NCBI GenBank assembly: GCA_002382085.1
Contig: DFZK01000008.1
Location: forward strand, 20,405 to 41,362
Length of the DNA: 20,958 nucleotides
Source of the DNA: Sulfurospirillum sp. UBA4058
Lineage (GTDB): Bacteria; Campylobacterota; Campylobacteria; Campylobacterales; Sulfurospirillaceae
Direction: 5' to 3'
The notes beneath the pieces were generated by a model, which saw only the letters and a program-made list of their open reading frames with translations, made no database searches and had not been told where the DNA came from. Positions 1 to 6,472 of the stretch are shown one piece after another. The position numbers were made by a program, and so were the translations under genes. The stretch's first letter is position 1; each line of letters begins with the position of its first letter.

Positions 1-855
1 CCCGCCGTAAACTCTTTTTTATTTGCCTTGGGTGCTCAGGAGTTCATTACCAACGGCTTACCCGGAGCCATAGACGGCAAAAATTGGAAAATGCAAACCC
101 TTTTTGCACCCAAACTTGCCTCTTTACCGACGGTCTCCAACGGAGGACCCGAATGGGACATCAACGTTGAAGCACTCCATACGATAGCGCACGACGTCGT
201 ATTCGTCGTCAATAAAAACAGTGCCGAATCTTTAGCCCAAAAAGGATTTTGCGTCGTTGCGTTACAATGGTCGACGCCTTATAGCGTTAAAGAGACGATG
301 ACGCTTTTGGGAGAGATTTTAGGCTTGCAAAACCAAGCCGCCGCTTATAACGCCTATTACGATCGTATGCTTCGTTTCGTAGCGCAAAAAGTTACGAATG
401 CTCCAAGTCGACCTACGGCACTTTACTTACGCTATACCAACTTTTCGCTCCCGATGGTCTCAACCGCAACATGGATAATCGAACATGCGGGCGGTATCAA
501 CGTTGCCGCGAACGTCAAAGACCATGCAACGATCTCCGTAGAACAACTCTTAGCATGGAATCCGGATTTTTTATTTGTATGGAATACGCACGAAAAAGAA
601 GCGATCTATCGCGATAAACGTCTTGCAGGGCTCAATGCGATCCAACATCAAAAGGTTTTCGTAATGCCTATGGGTTCACATGTATGGACGCACTATACGC
701 CCGAACAACCCTTGGCACTCTTATGGGCTGCCGAAAAGTTCTTTCCGCTTGCGTTTCAAGACGTATCGATCCAAAAAGAGATCGTATCGTTTTACGCAAC
801 CTTTTTCGGCGTCACGTTGAACGATGAACAGCTACGCCAAATTCTGAATCCCTAA
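1..855 (+). CDS. ABC transporter periplasmic substrate-binding protein (iron-siderophore/cobalamin type), 5' truncated by window edge
   Basis: The reading frame is open from base 1, so the gene begins before the window and its signal peptide is not visible; the TTG at 28 is not the real start. The visible ~284 residues look like the Fe3+-siderophore/B12 binding-protein fold (FepB/BtuF, periplasmic binding protein family 2). They show a segment on where the ligand pocket is sited (GGPEWDINVEALHTIAHDVV), a long helix (LGEILGLQNQAAAYNAYYDRML), then a C-terminal lobe with 'WIIEHAGGINVAA' and 'VEQLLAWNPDFLFVWN', the usual 'pD.i.v' strand of the family. Such proteins deliver metal chelates to an inner-membrane permease. 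The substrate cannot be told from sequence. The 3' end overlaps the convergent acetyltransferase gene by 44 bases. Permease and ATPase genes, if linked, must lie upstream of the window. Confidence 0.8.
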   Translation, partial: PAVNSFLFALGAQEFITNGLPGAIDGKNWKMQTLFAPKLASLPTVSNGGPEWDINVEALHTIAHDVVFVVNKNSAESLAQKGFCVVALQWSTPYSVKETMTLLGEILGLQNQAAAYNAYYDRMLRFVAQKVTNAPSRPTALYLRYTNFSLPMVSTATWIIEHAGGINVAANVKDHATISVEQLLAWNPDFLFVWNTHEKEAIYRDKRLAGLNAIQHQKVFVMPMGSHVWTHYTPEQPLALLWAAEKFFPLAFQDVSIQKEIVSFYATFFGVTLNDEQLRQILNP

Positions 856-1405
856 GTTTTTTAGAAGTGTCAAAGACCAATTCGTAGTAGTTGTTGCCGT
901 TAAACTGAAACTCGCAGATGACCTCTAGCCCCATTCTGACATGCGCCGCATAAGAACGAGGGTTGATTTTGTTGATGAAGGTCACCAAAATAGGGTACCG
1001 CTTTTGCATACTCTCCAACGCAAAATCAAACAGTTTTTCCAAAACACCGTTTCCACGCATGCGTTTATCGACGCACACGGGACCGTATTGGTAGGAGTTG
1101 TGAACGCTAAGCGTTTGACCAAGATACGAAAGGTTGGGTAAGTTTTCCATCATCTGTGCAAAGATCGGCCACGGCGACCAGTATTGCCATGAAGCGGACA
1201 TCACGTAAGCGACGACTTCTCCCTCGTCGATAGCGACGAAAATGCCTTGTTCTTTTTCGATAATTTCACGTAGTTGCTCTTTGCTAAACGCCGTCGTAAC
1301 AAAACCGTCTTTTTTATCCTCCGGCGCAATCGAGTCGATTTGGTATTTGGAATGAAGAGTAAAAATTCCGCCTATATCGTTGACGTCGGCAATTTTATAG
1401 TGCAT
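812..1405 (-). CDS. GNAT family N-acetyltransferase
   Basis: A 197-aa protein with the GNAT fold. The acetyl-CoA pyrophosphate-binding motif A is visible at about residues 108-121 (GPVCVDKRMRGNGV, with the R-x-x-G-x-G pattern at R115-G118-G120), preceded by a beta-strand region (IFVAIDEGEVVAYVMSA, 55-71) typical of motif D. A late 'NPRSYAAHVRMGLEVI' matches the common GNAT motif B pattern (N..s...yek.GF). The substrate is unknown. The start is supported by an AGGAGC ribosome-binding site just upstream of the ATG. It lies 59 nt downstream of, and on the same strand as, the Crp/Fnr-like regulator, so the two may be co-transcribed. The gene is convergent with the binding-protein gene and overlaps its end. 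Confidence 0.8.
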   Translation of the reverse strand: MHYKIADVNDIGGIFTLHSKYQIDSIAPEDKKDGFVTTAFSKEQLREIIEKEQGIFVAIDEGEVVAYVMSASWQYWSPWPIFAQMMENLPNLSYLGQTLSVHNSYQYGPVCVDKRMRGNGVLEKLFDFALESMQKRYPILVTFINKINPRSYAAHVRMGLEVICEFQFNGNNYYELVFDTSKKLRDSEFGVAVHRST

Positions 1406-1464
1406 GCACTGCTCCTAAAAGATGATGCGCCATCATACCGCTAAAAAGAGGTGTTGTCATTAAC

Positions 1465-2076
1465 CTAAGTTAATTTCATCGCTTTTCGAATGCGAGAAAG
1501 AGCCACTTCCGTGATACCCAAATACGAGGCGATATGATAGTTGGCAACGGCACTTTCGATCATGGAGTAGTCATTGAGAAATTTAAGGTAGCGTTCTTTC
1601 GCGCTCAAAAGCAAAAAGTCCGCTTCTCTGCGCTCTTTTTTGACGATAAGCCGCTCGTAAATGCGAAGCATAAGGTCATTCCACTCTTTATGCTTTACGC
1701 CGAGTGTTCTAAAATCCTCATACGAAATGCACAAAACCGTCAATTCACTGAGCGTCTCTACGCCAAAGGGAGAAACCTCCTCTTTCATGGAAACCGAGGA
1801 GATACTACTCAAAAGATGCCCTGGTTTTTCGGCAAACGATTTGTTAAACTCTTTGCCGCTTTCGCTGATGTAGTAGTAACGAGCAAGCCCTTGCACTAAA
1901 AAATAGAACTCTTTGACCTTATCGCCGATGTCAAACAGATGTGCTCCTTTGGGGAGCGTTTTGAGACTAAAATAATGTGAAGCGTCTTCCCAAACGGATA
2001 GGGACAAGCAAGATATTGCCGTTAATTCACGGTAAAGCACGGACAATGCTTGCTTGCGTGAGATAAAAGTTGTCAT
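1465..2076 (-). CDS. Crp/Fnr family transcriptional regulator
   Basis: A 203-aa protein with the two-domain Crp/Fnr layout. An N-terminal cyclic-nucleotide-binding-like beta-roll spans about residues 35-125 (including KGAHLFDIGDKVKEFYFLVQGLARYYY and FGVETLSELTVLCISYEDF), followed by a dimer helix. A C-terminal winged helix-turn-helix lies at about 160-203, with the recognition helix in 'HIASYLGITEVALSRIRKAMKL'. The FNR-type N-terminal cysteine cluster is absent, so it is not a classical oxygen-sensing FNR. The 'IASYLGIT..LSRIRK' signature matches a broad group of small Crp-like regulators, often with unknown ligands. It is transcribed away from the chemoreceptor gene. A possible self-binding inverted repeat lies upstream of it (see 2125-2136). 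Confidence 0.85.
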   Translation of the reverse strand: MTTFISRKQALSVLYRELTAISCLSLSVWEDASHYFSLKTLPKGAHLFDIGDKVKEFYFLVQGLARYYYISESGKEFNKSFAEKPGHLLSSISSVSMKEEVSPFGVETLSELTVLCISYEDFRTLGVKHKEWNDLMLRIYERLIVKKERREADFLLLSAKERYLKFLNDYSMIESAVANYHIASYLGITEVALSRIRKAMKLT

Positions 2077-2118
2077 GATAAAAAGATCCCCTCTTAGACT
2101 GAAATAGTTGATCGCTTT

Positions 2119-2136
2119 CCATCATAACGCATGTTA
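2119..2136 (-). promoter_or_regulatory. Putative promoter -10 box and Crp-type inverted repeat upstream of the Crp/Fnr-like gene
   Basis: On the minus strand a TATGAT hexamer (2124-2119) makes a good -10 box about 45 nt upstream of the regulator's ATG. Directly upstream is TAAC-GCAT-GTTA (plus strand 2125-2136), a perfect 4-bp-arm inverted repeat around a 4-nt spacer. This is the arm/spacer geometry used by Crp/Fnr dimers; NssR of Campylobacter is described as using TTAAC-N4-GTTAA. Its position beside the -10 box would suit autorepression. Both elements are short, so the assignment is tentative. Confidence 0.35.
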
Positions 2137-2210
2137 CGTTAAAGTTTATCGTCCGTATCGACACGTATAAACACGACCTCTTTTTGATTCGTTTCTCTCT
2201 ACTTTCTCCT

Positions 2211-2226
2211 TTTTGCTTGGTAAAAT
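2211..2226 (+). promoter_or_regulatory. Putative promoter of the chemoreceptor gene
   Basis: A TAAAAT box at 2221-2226 follows a T-rich tract and TTTTTGCTTGG, matching the Campylobacterota housekeeping promoter style, in which the -10 region matters more than the -35. The gene's AAAAGGA ribosome-binding site is at 2256-2262 and the GTG start at 2268. I see no convincing sigma28 or sigma54 promoter here. The rest of the 191-nt divergent gap (2077-2267) holds nothing else I recognise. Confidence 0.4.
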
Positions 2227-2267
2227 CTTTTCTTTAATGAAACCGAAAATTACCCAAAAGGATACCC

Positions 2268-3872
2268 GTGATCGATCTGAGTACCATCAAACGTAAATTA
2301 GCCTTTTTATCCGTTTTATGTTTTATCACCTACGCCTCGATAGGCTACATCTCCTATGAAAACAATCGCCAAGCACAAACCATCACGATGCGATTGCTCA
2401 AAGTGGGTGAAATCCAAACGCTTGCGAGCGAAACTTCCGCGGATTTACGTGGATTTAGGCTTTTTTTAGACCAGAAGTTTTTGGATAAATTTAAAAAAGA
2501 TTCCGATGCTATCGTTACGAAGCTGGAAGAACTCTCTCAAATTCTTGATGAAAAAAGCCTCACGGAAAAGCTCATCAGCTTATCGCAAACGTATCAAGAG
2601 TGGAATGCGATCCGCTATGCTATCTCCGAAATCGTCATCCAAAACAAAGACCAAATGAAAACCAAAGCGTTTCAAGAAAGCGAAGACAATCGCAAACTAA
2701 GCACTCTAACGAAACAATCAAACGCTCTGAAAGAGAGCGTCCAAGAAGAACAAGACACGCTTTTACAACATATTCAAACCAGCAATCTCGCCATCATGCA
2801 ACACAGTTCGATGACGATATCCATCATTGTCGCATTGAGCATTCTTTTAACAATGAGCGTGTTCTACATCATCGCAACTAAAATCGTCTCTTCCATTCAA
2901 AATCTAGGACGCAGTATTGAACACATCACCCGTCATAAAGATTTTACGCAAAATCTTACCATCCAAGGTAAGGACGAATTGGTACACATGAGCGTTCAAC
3001 TCAATGAACTCATAGCAATGCTACGCCAGTCTTTCCAGACCATCGATGTTTTACTGCGCAATAACCTCAGCGTTTCAGAAACTTTTTCGACCACCACCTC
3101 GGCGATTCAACACTCCGTCGATCAAGAATCAAACGTAATTGCAGAGATTACGACGCATTCGCATCGCATGAAAAAGGGAATGGAAATCTCATCGAATGAA
3201 GCACAAAACGTGTTGGAAAAAGCAATTATCACGCAAGAAAACATGCTCGAAGTCAAAAAATCGCTCTCCTGTACCATCGAACAACTCAATGTAACGTCGC
3301 ACATCGAATCGGACATCAATACCCATCTTCGAACACTCTCGCAAGAAGCAAGCCAAGTTAAAGCAATTATTACGATTATTGCCGAAATTGCCGACCAGAC
3401 GAATTTGCTAGCCTTAAACGCTGCCATCGAAGCCGCACGAGCAGGTGAGCACGGGCGCGGATTTGCCGTTGTTGCCGATGAAGTGCGAAAGTTGGCGGAG
3501 CGAACACAACAAAGCTTGGTCGATACCAATGCAACCATCAACGTCATCGTTCAATCCGTCAGCGATATTTCGGAAAAAATGAACCGTAACATCGAGCGTA
3601 TCCAAAACCTTGTGAGCTCATCGTTGAGGGTCAATGACCACACTGATAGCACCACGCAAACCCTTGCCGATACGATCCGTCTTATCCAAAAACTCTACGA
3701 CGACACGCAAGACAATGTACGCACAACGGAAAAAATCATGCACCAAATCAACGTTGTCGGCGGCTTATCCACCGAAAATACTAAAAGTGCCGAAGCCATA
3801 TCCACCTCTGCAAATACCTTATATGGCATGAGCGTCAAACTCAAAGAAGAGATTGCGATTTATAAAATATAA
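2268..3872 (+). CDS. Methyl-accepting chemotaxis protein
   Basis: A 534-aa transmembrane chemoreceptor starting at GTG, chosen because AAAAGGA sits 5 nt upstream. TM1 is at about residues 11-30. A helical periplasmic sensor domain of about 150 residues (31-180) follows, resembling a four-helix-bundle domain without a recognisable small-molecule pocket. TM2 is at about 183-205, a HAMP segment at about 206-258, and a long cytoplasmic coiled coil runs to the end. The kinase-control tip is well conserved at 373-413 (EIADQTNLLALNAAIEAARA, then GEHGRGFAVVADEVRKLAERT). It should form trimers with CheA/CheW at the inner membrane. The C-terminal end (KEEIAIYKI) shows no CheR/CheB-tethering pentapeptide. 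The ligand is unknown. fliI elsewhere in the window agrees with a flagellated organism. Confidence 0.93.
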   Translation: MIDLSTIKRKLAFLSVLCFITYASIGYISYENNRQAQTITMRLLKVGEIQTLASETSADLRGFRLFLDQKFLDKFKKDSDAIVTKLEELSQILDEKSLTEKLISLSQTYQEWNAIRYAISEIVIQNKDQMKTKAFQESEDNRKLSTLTKQSNALKESVQEEQDTLLQHIQTSNLAIMQHSSMTISIIVALSILLTMSVFYIIATKIVSSIQNLGRSIEHITRHKDFTQNLTIQGKDELVHMSVQLNELIAMLRQSFQTIDVLLRNNLSVSETFSTTTSAIQHSVDQESNVIAEITTHSHRMKKGMEISSNEAQNVLEKAIITQENMLEVKKSLSCTIEQLNVTSHIESDINTHLRTLSQEASQVKAIITIIAEIADQTNLLALNAAIEAARAGEHGRGFAVVADEVRKLAERTQQSLVDTNATINVIVQSVSDISEKMNRNIERIQNLVSSSLRVNDHTDSTTQTLADTIRLIQKLYDDTQDNVRTTEKIMHQINVVGGLSTENTKSAEAISTSANTLYGMSVKLKEEIAIYKI

Positions 3873-3906
3873 CCGCTAAAAGATGCAAAGAGAGGAGGTT
3901 CTTTTG

Positions 3907-3921
3907 TTTACATGTAAGATT
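3907..3921 (+). repeat. Near copy of dispersed palindromic motif (TTTACATGTAA-GATT)
   Basis: TTTACATGTAAGATT lies between the chemoreceptor stop and the toxin gene. It matches the 16-base consensus TTTACATGTAAAGATT seen elsewhere in the window except for one missing A. It lies on the outer side of the toxin-antitoxin pair opposite the palindrome at 4496-4521. Confidence 0.6.
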
Positions 3922-3950
3922 TACAAAACACGTTGAAAAACTTTGAAGCT

Positions 3951-4199
3951 TTATTTATAGTGGTTTGTCAATGCGATGATTTCGACTGTTTCAACATCAA
4001 CGTAAATAAAAATAGCTCTGTATTTTTTATCGAGTCGAAACGAGTAAATGAGCCGCTCTTTTGGCTCTAAAATTTCCGTATTTAACGAAGGATGAAAAGG
4101 ATTGTTTTCAAAAAGCGCTTTTGCTTTTTCATATTTTTTGGAAAGAGTATGAACTCCCAGATAATTTTCTAAATCACCTCTTAAAGGTTTAATGCGCAT
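3951..4199 (-). CDS. Type II toxin, RelE/ParE superfamily
   Basis: An 82-aa basic protein resembling RelE/StbE-family mRNA interferases or ParE-like toxins. After an N-terminal helical part (LENYLGVHTLSKKYEKAKALFENNP) comes 'FHPSLNTEILEPKERLIYSFRLDKKYRAIFIYVD..TVEIIALTNHYK'. The 'hPsLnte.L....~YSfRid.kYRaif' stretch and the terminal 'HY' are typical of this superfamily. If active it would inhibit growth, for example by cleaving mRNA on ribosomes. Its ATG lies inside the last codons of the upstream antitoxin gene (11-nt overlap), the usual antitoxin-first order with translational coupling. Whether it is RelE-like or ParE-like cannot be settled by eye. Confidence 0.75.
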   Translation of the reverse strand: MRIKPLRGDLENYLGVHTLSKKYEKAKALFENNPFHPSLNTEILEPKERLIYSFRLDKKYRAIFIYVDVETVEIIALTNHYK

Positions 4200-4428
4200 T
4201 GTAAACGGAGCTTTTTTTCAAACCCTCTTCAAGGTCTTTCAAAAAATCATCGGAATAGTTTTCTTTTTTAAAATCGCTCATGACCGCACCCAAATCGTCT
4301 TTTTGAAATTTTTTAAAGTACAGTTCCTTTTTGACAATCGTCTTTTTCACTTCCTCAATTTCATTGAGATTCATTTGCGAAATAAGCTTTAAAATATGCG
4401 GTAAGGTTATATCTACGGCTATTTGCAT
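4189..4428 (-). CDS. Antitoxin partner of the RelE/ParE-like toxin
   Basis: A 79-aa protein, called mainly from its position immediately upstream of and overlapping the toxin gene. The N-terminal part (MQIAVDITLPHILKLISQMNLNEIEEV) could form a strand-helix dimerisation/DNA-binding unit. The charged C-terminal half (KKFQKDDLGAVMSDFKKENYSDDFLKDLEEGLKKS) looks like the flexible toxin-wrapping region usual for antitoxins. The start is well supported by an AAAGGAGAG ribosome-binding site. I cannot assign the antitoxin class with confidence. Confidence 0.65.
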   Translation of the reverse strand: MQIAVDITLPHILKLISQMNLNEIEEVKKTIVKKELYFKKFQKDDLGAVMSDFKKENYSDDFLKDLEEGLKKSSVYNAH

Positions 4429-4456
4429 TGTCTCTCCTTTATATTAAGTTGTATGA

Positions 4457-4478
4457 ATTATAGCGTATTTGCGTATTG
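4457..4478 (-). promoter_or_regulatory. Promoter of the toxin-antitoxin operon with tandem GCGTATT repeats
   Basis: On the minus strand a perfect TATAAT (4462-4457) lies about 30 nt upstream of the antitoxin ATG. Immediately upstream of it the plus strand reads GCGTATTT then GCGTATTG (4463-4470 and 4471-4478), an 8-bp direct repeat covering the spacer region. Antitoxins commonly repress their own promoters through such repeats, so this is a candidate operator. No clear -35 box is seen, as is usual in this phylum. Confidence 0.5.
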
Positions 4479-4495
4479 TATTCCTCTTTAAAGTA

Positions 4496-4521
4496 GAGAA
4501 TCTTTACATGTAAAGATTCTC
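4496..4521. repeat. 26-bp perfect palindrome containing the TTTACATGTAAA motif
   Basis: Positions 4496-4521 form a perfect, spacer-free 26-bp palindrome with the 12-mer TTTACATGTAAA at its centre (4503-4514) and GATTC on both sides. It sits between the end of moeA and the promoter of the toxin-antitoxin operon, both on the minus strand. No T-run follows on either strand, so it is not a convincing intrinsic terminator. Its centre is about 58 bases upstream of the expected antitoxin transcription start, so a regulatory role is possible. Confidence 0.85.
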
Positions 4522-4536
4522 CAGCAGAATCGAGCT

Positions 4537-5754
4537 TCACACGTCTAGCAACACCACGTCGACCATCTCGCCTTTTTCGATTTTTTGGACGTCTTTTTCA
4601 ACGCGTAAAAGCACGGGATTGGCTAAGAGATTGTTGAGAATGGCGCTACTGCCCTCTTTTTTGCCTTCCAAGTCAACGATAAGTCGTCCTTCCGAAAAGC
4701 GAAGATTGCAAGCGGTAAATTCGACGAATTTGGAGCGTTTTTTGTAAAGTTCGCCCATGATAGCTTTACATGTAGGCAGTGCAAAGCTTTGTGCGCGCAT
4801 CTTACGAAGCAGTGGAGCGATAAATAAAAACGTACACACCGAAGCACTATACGGGAATCCCGGAAGGGCGTAGATGTACTTGTGATCGGCTTTAACGACG
4901 CGAATGTGTCGTCCGGGTTTCATGTACGAACCGTCGATGATGTTTTGCGTTTTCATATCGGTTAAGATACGTTGCAAATAATCAAAATCCCCCACGCTTC
5001 CTCCGCCGGTGGTTACGACGATATCGCTCCAACGAAGGGCTTGTCGCAATTGCTCTTCGATCAGCGCACGGTCGTCGCGGATCAGTTTAAAGCGCATCGT
5101 TTCACAATCGAGCTGTCGTAAAATCGCTTCGACGGTAACGTGGTTGGAGCTATGAATCTGCGCATACGAGGTTTTCGGCTCCCCGAAATCGAGAATTTCA
5201 TTGCCGGTAGAGAGAATCGCCACGCGTGGACGCATAAAGACTTCGACTTGCACCATGCCAAGCTCCGCCATCACGCCGATCTGTGCAAAACCGATTTTGG
5301 TGCCTTTTTGGATGAGCACTTCGCCCGCTTGATAATTTTCGCCGATTGGGCGAACGGCAAAGCCTTTGGAAACGGCGGAAGTAATGCGAATCGCATCGTT
5401 TTCGACCTCAACGTTTTCGATCGGGATCAACGTGTCGCTTCCCTCACTCATCACCGTTCCGGTAAAGGTTTTAACACATTGCCCTTTGGTCACGACGTTA
5501 CGCGCTTCCTCACCGGCGGGCACGTAATCGCATATCGTCAATTTACCCAATTGCTGATCGACGAATCGAATCGCATAGCCGTCCATCGAAGCGGTTTCAT
5601 GCGTCGGATTGTTCTCTTTGGCAACGATATCGACGGCCAAAATACGCCCTAGCGTATCCGCAATAAAAAGATTTTCGCGCCCGAACTCACTATCAATCGA
5701 AGCGGATAACGCTTGAAGCGTTTCGTCAAAAGGAAGAAAATGCGTATTGTTCAT
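4537..5754 (-). CDS. moeA: Molybdopterin molybdenumtransferase MoeA
   Basis: A 405-aa protein, full length for MoeA, which inserts molybdate into adenylated molybdopterin in the cytoplasm. A longer in-frame start exists at 5844, but the ATG at 5754 is chosen: it overlaps the moaE stop as ATGA, and the alignable sequence starts there (MNNTHFLPFDETL). Landmarks are ETASMDGYA (53-61), STGNEI (182-187) and GGGSVGDFDYL (250-260, the GGxSxGxxD molybdopterin-binding motif of the MogA-like domain). Next come MKPGRHIRV (278-286), ALPGFPYSA (296-304) and a C-terminal MoeA domain IV. PGRH and ALPGFP replace the more common PGKP and GLPGNP, so this may be a divergent paralogue. It is translationally coupled to moaE in a moaD-moaE-moeA operon. 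Confidence 0.92.
   Translation of the reverse strand: MNNTHFLPFDETLQALSASIDSEFGRENLFIADTLGRILAVDIVAKENNPTHETASMDGYAIRFVDQQLGKLTICDYVPAGEEARNVVTKGQCVKTFTGTVMSEGSDTLIPIENVEVENDAIRITSAVSKGFAVRPIGENYQAGEVLIQKGTKIGFAQIGVMAELGMVQVEVFMRPRVAILSTGNEILDFGEPKTSYAQIHSSNHVTVEAILRQLDCETMRFKLIRDDRALIEEQLRQALRWSDIVVTTGGGSVGDFDYLQRILTDMKTQNIIDGSYMKPGRHIRVVKADHKYIYALPGFPYSASVCTFLFIAPLLRKMRAQSFALPTCKAIMGELYKKRSKFVEFTACNLRFSEGRLIVDLEGKKEGSSAILNNLLANPVLLRVEKDVQKIEKGEMVDVVLLDV
4765..4774 (-). repeat. Near copy of dispersed palindromic motif inside moeA
   Basis: TTTACATGTA on the plus strand, which reads TACATGTAAA in moeA's direction, encodes part of 'LPTCKAIM' (codons ACA-TGT-AAA). It keeps the TACATGTA core, but the flank is GC rather than GATT. 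Confidence 0.5.
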
Positions 5755-6197
5755 GCATCCGCCTTTAAAAGACCGTGTCCTTGGAGCAAATGCGAACGCT
5801 CTTTGGCGTAAACACGCTTTCCGCCAATCAGATCGTACTTCCAAATCGGCGCATTGGCTTTGAAATCTTCGACAAAATCGTTGATCATCGAAAGGGCGAC
5901 TTTACGTTTAGGAGAAACGACTGCGGCGATGTAAGAGGAGGTGTGATTGGGTACGTCTCCGCGCGAATGTGCCATCAGCAAGTAAGCATTTTGCGCTTTG
6001 GCTCTTTCTTGCCATGCATCAAACCAACTCTTTAAAATCGGCTCGTAAATGTCAAAACTAAGCCCTTCTATGCCGTCTTCATCGCGCACGATGCCCACAA
6101 AAGGAATGAACGCACCGTAGTTTTTATCGCTGATTTTAGCGTACCAATCCGCCAAAATCGTGTTTACATGTAAAGATCCGTCGTGAAGTTCCAACAT
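5751..6197 (-). CDS. moaE: Molybdopterin synthase catalytic subunit MoaE
   Basis: A 148-aa protein of normal MoaE length. With MoaD it converts cyclic pyranopterin monophosphate to molybdopterin. Family landmarks are GAFIPFVGIVRDE (28-40), the central AHSRGDVP (76-83) and the active-site segment APIWKYDLIGGKRVYAKERS (116-135), whose lysines correspond to the catalytic pair K119/K126 of E. coli MoaE. It begins 3 nt after the moaD stop and ends in an ATGA overlap with moeA. A full copy of TTTACATGTAAA lies in its early codons, giving 'SLHVN'. Confidence 0.94.
   Translation of the reverse strand: MLELHDGSLHVNTILADWYAKISDKNYGAFIPFVGIVRDEDGIEGLSFDIYEPILKSWFDAWQERAKAQNAYLLMAHSRGDVPNHTSSYIAAVVSPKRKVALSMINDFVEDFKANAPIWKYDLIGGKRVYAKERSHLLQGHGLLKADA
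6163..6177 (+). repeat. Exact copy of dispersed palindromic motif inside moaE
   Basis: TTTACATGTAAAGAT lies within the moaE coding region. Read in moaE's direction the codons are TCT-TTA-CAT-GTA-AAC (SLHVN), a different reading frame from the copies in comM and moeA (TCK). Coding for an unrelated peptide while keeping the DNA word argues for selection or insertion at the DNA level. Confidence 0.7.
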
Positions 6198-6200
6198 AAC

Positions 6201-6422
6201 TCAACCTCCGCAAACAGGAGGAAGTAGAGAGATTTTATCGTGAGAAGAAACGGGAACATCCGCTTCGCAAACCAAAGTATCGTTGATAGCTACGGCGCAA
6301 ATGCCGAGCCATTCTTGAAGCTCTTTGTCTTCTTTGAAATAATTTTTAAGTTCACTGAGGTTTTGAATATCGACTTCGATGCTTGCTCGGCCTATCGGGC
6401 CTAAAAATTCGACTTTTGCCAC
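6201..6422 (-). CDS. moaD: Molybdopterin synthase sulfur carrier subunit MoaD
   Basis: A 73-aa ubiquitin-like protein ending in PPVCGG. The terminal Gly-Gly is the residue pair that is adenylated and then thiocarboxylated to donate sulfur to MoaE. The start VEFLGPIGRASIEVD and the ISLLPPVCGG ending are typical of MoaD rather than ThiS, and the moaE gene 3 nt downstream supports this. No MoeB-like activating enzyme is visible in the window. The cysteine desulfurase that could feed it lies upstream on the same strand (nifS). Confidence 0.93.
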   Translation of the reverse strand: MAKVEFLGPIGRASIEVDIQNLSELKNYFKEDKELQEWLGICAVAINDTLVCEADVPVSSHDKISLLPPVCGG

Positions 6423-6446
6423 GCGCTATCCTTCCAAATAAAGAGG

Positions 6447-6470
6447 CGTTAAAGGCAAAAGCCTTTAACG
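6447..6470 (-). terminator. Stem-loop between nifU and moaD (putative terminator or attenuator)
   Basis: The plus strand carries a perfect 10-bp inverted repeat (CGTTAAAGGC and GCCTTTAACG) around an AAAA loop, directly after the nifU stop. On the minus strand the hairpin is followed by CCTCTTTATTT, a weak U-rich tail. It probably ends or dampens nifS-nifU transcription before moaD, perhaps with readthrough. No separate strong moaD promoter is obvious in the 50-nt gap. Confidence 0.6.
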
Positions 6471-6472
6471 AT

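Noticed and set aside
28..30. TTG as start of the first gene
   Set aside because: The frame is open to base 1 with protein-like sequence, and no signal peptide is present; the gene is cut by the window edge.
5140..5652. 170-aa plus-strand open frame
   Set aside because: It is antisense within moeA, rich in His/Arg/Asn/Phe as expected of a shadow frame, with no family resemblance.
5755..5844. 30-residue N-terminal extension of MoeA
   Set aside because: It overlaps the moaE coding region, is arginine-rich and unlike MoeA; ATGA coupling supports 5754.
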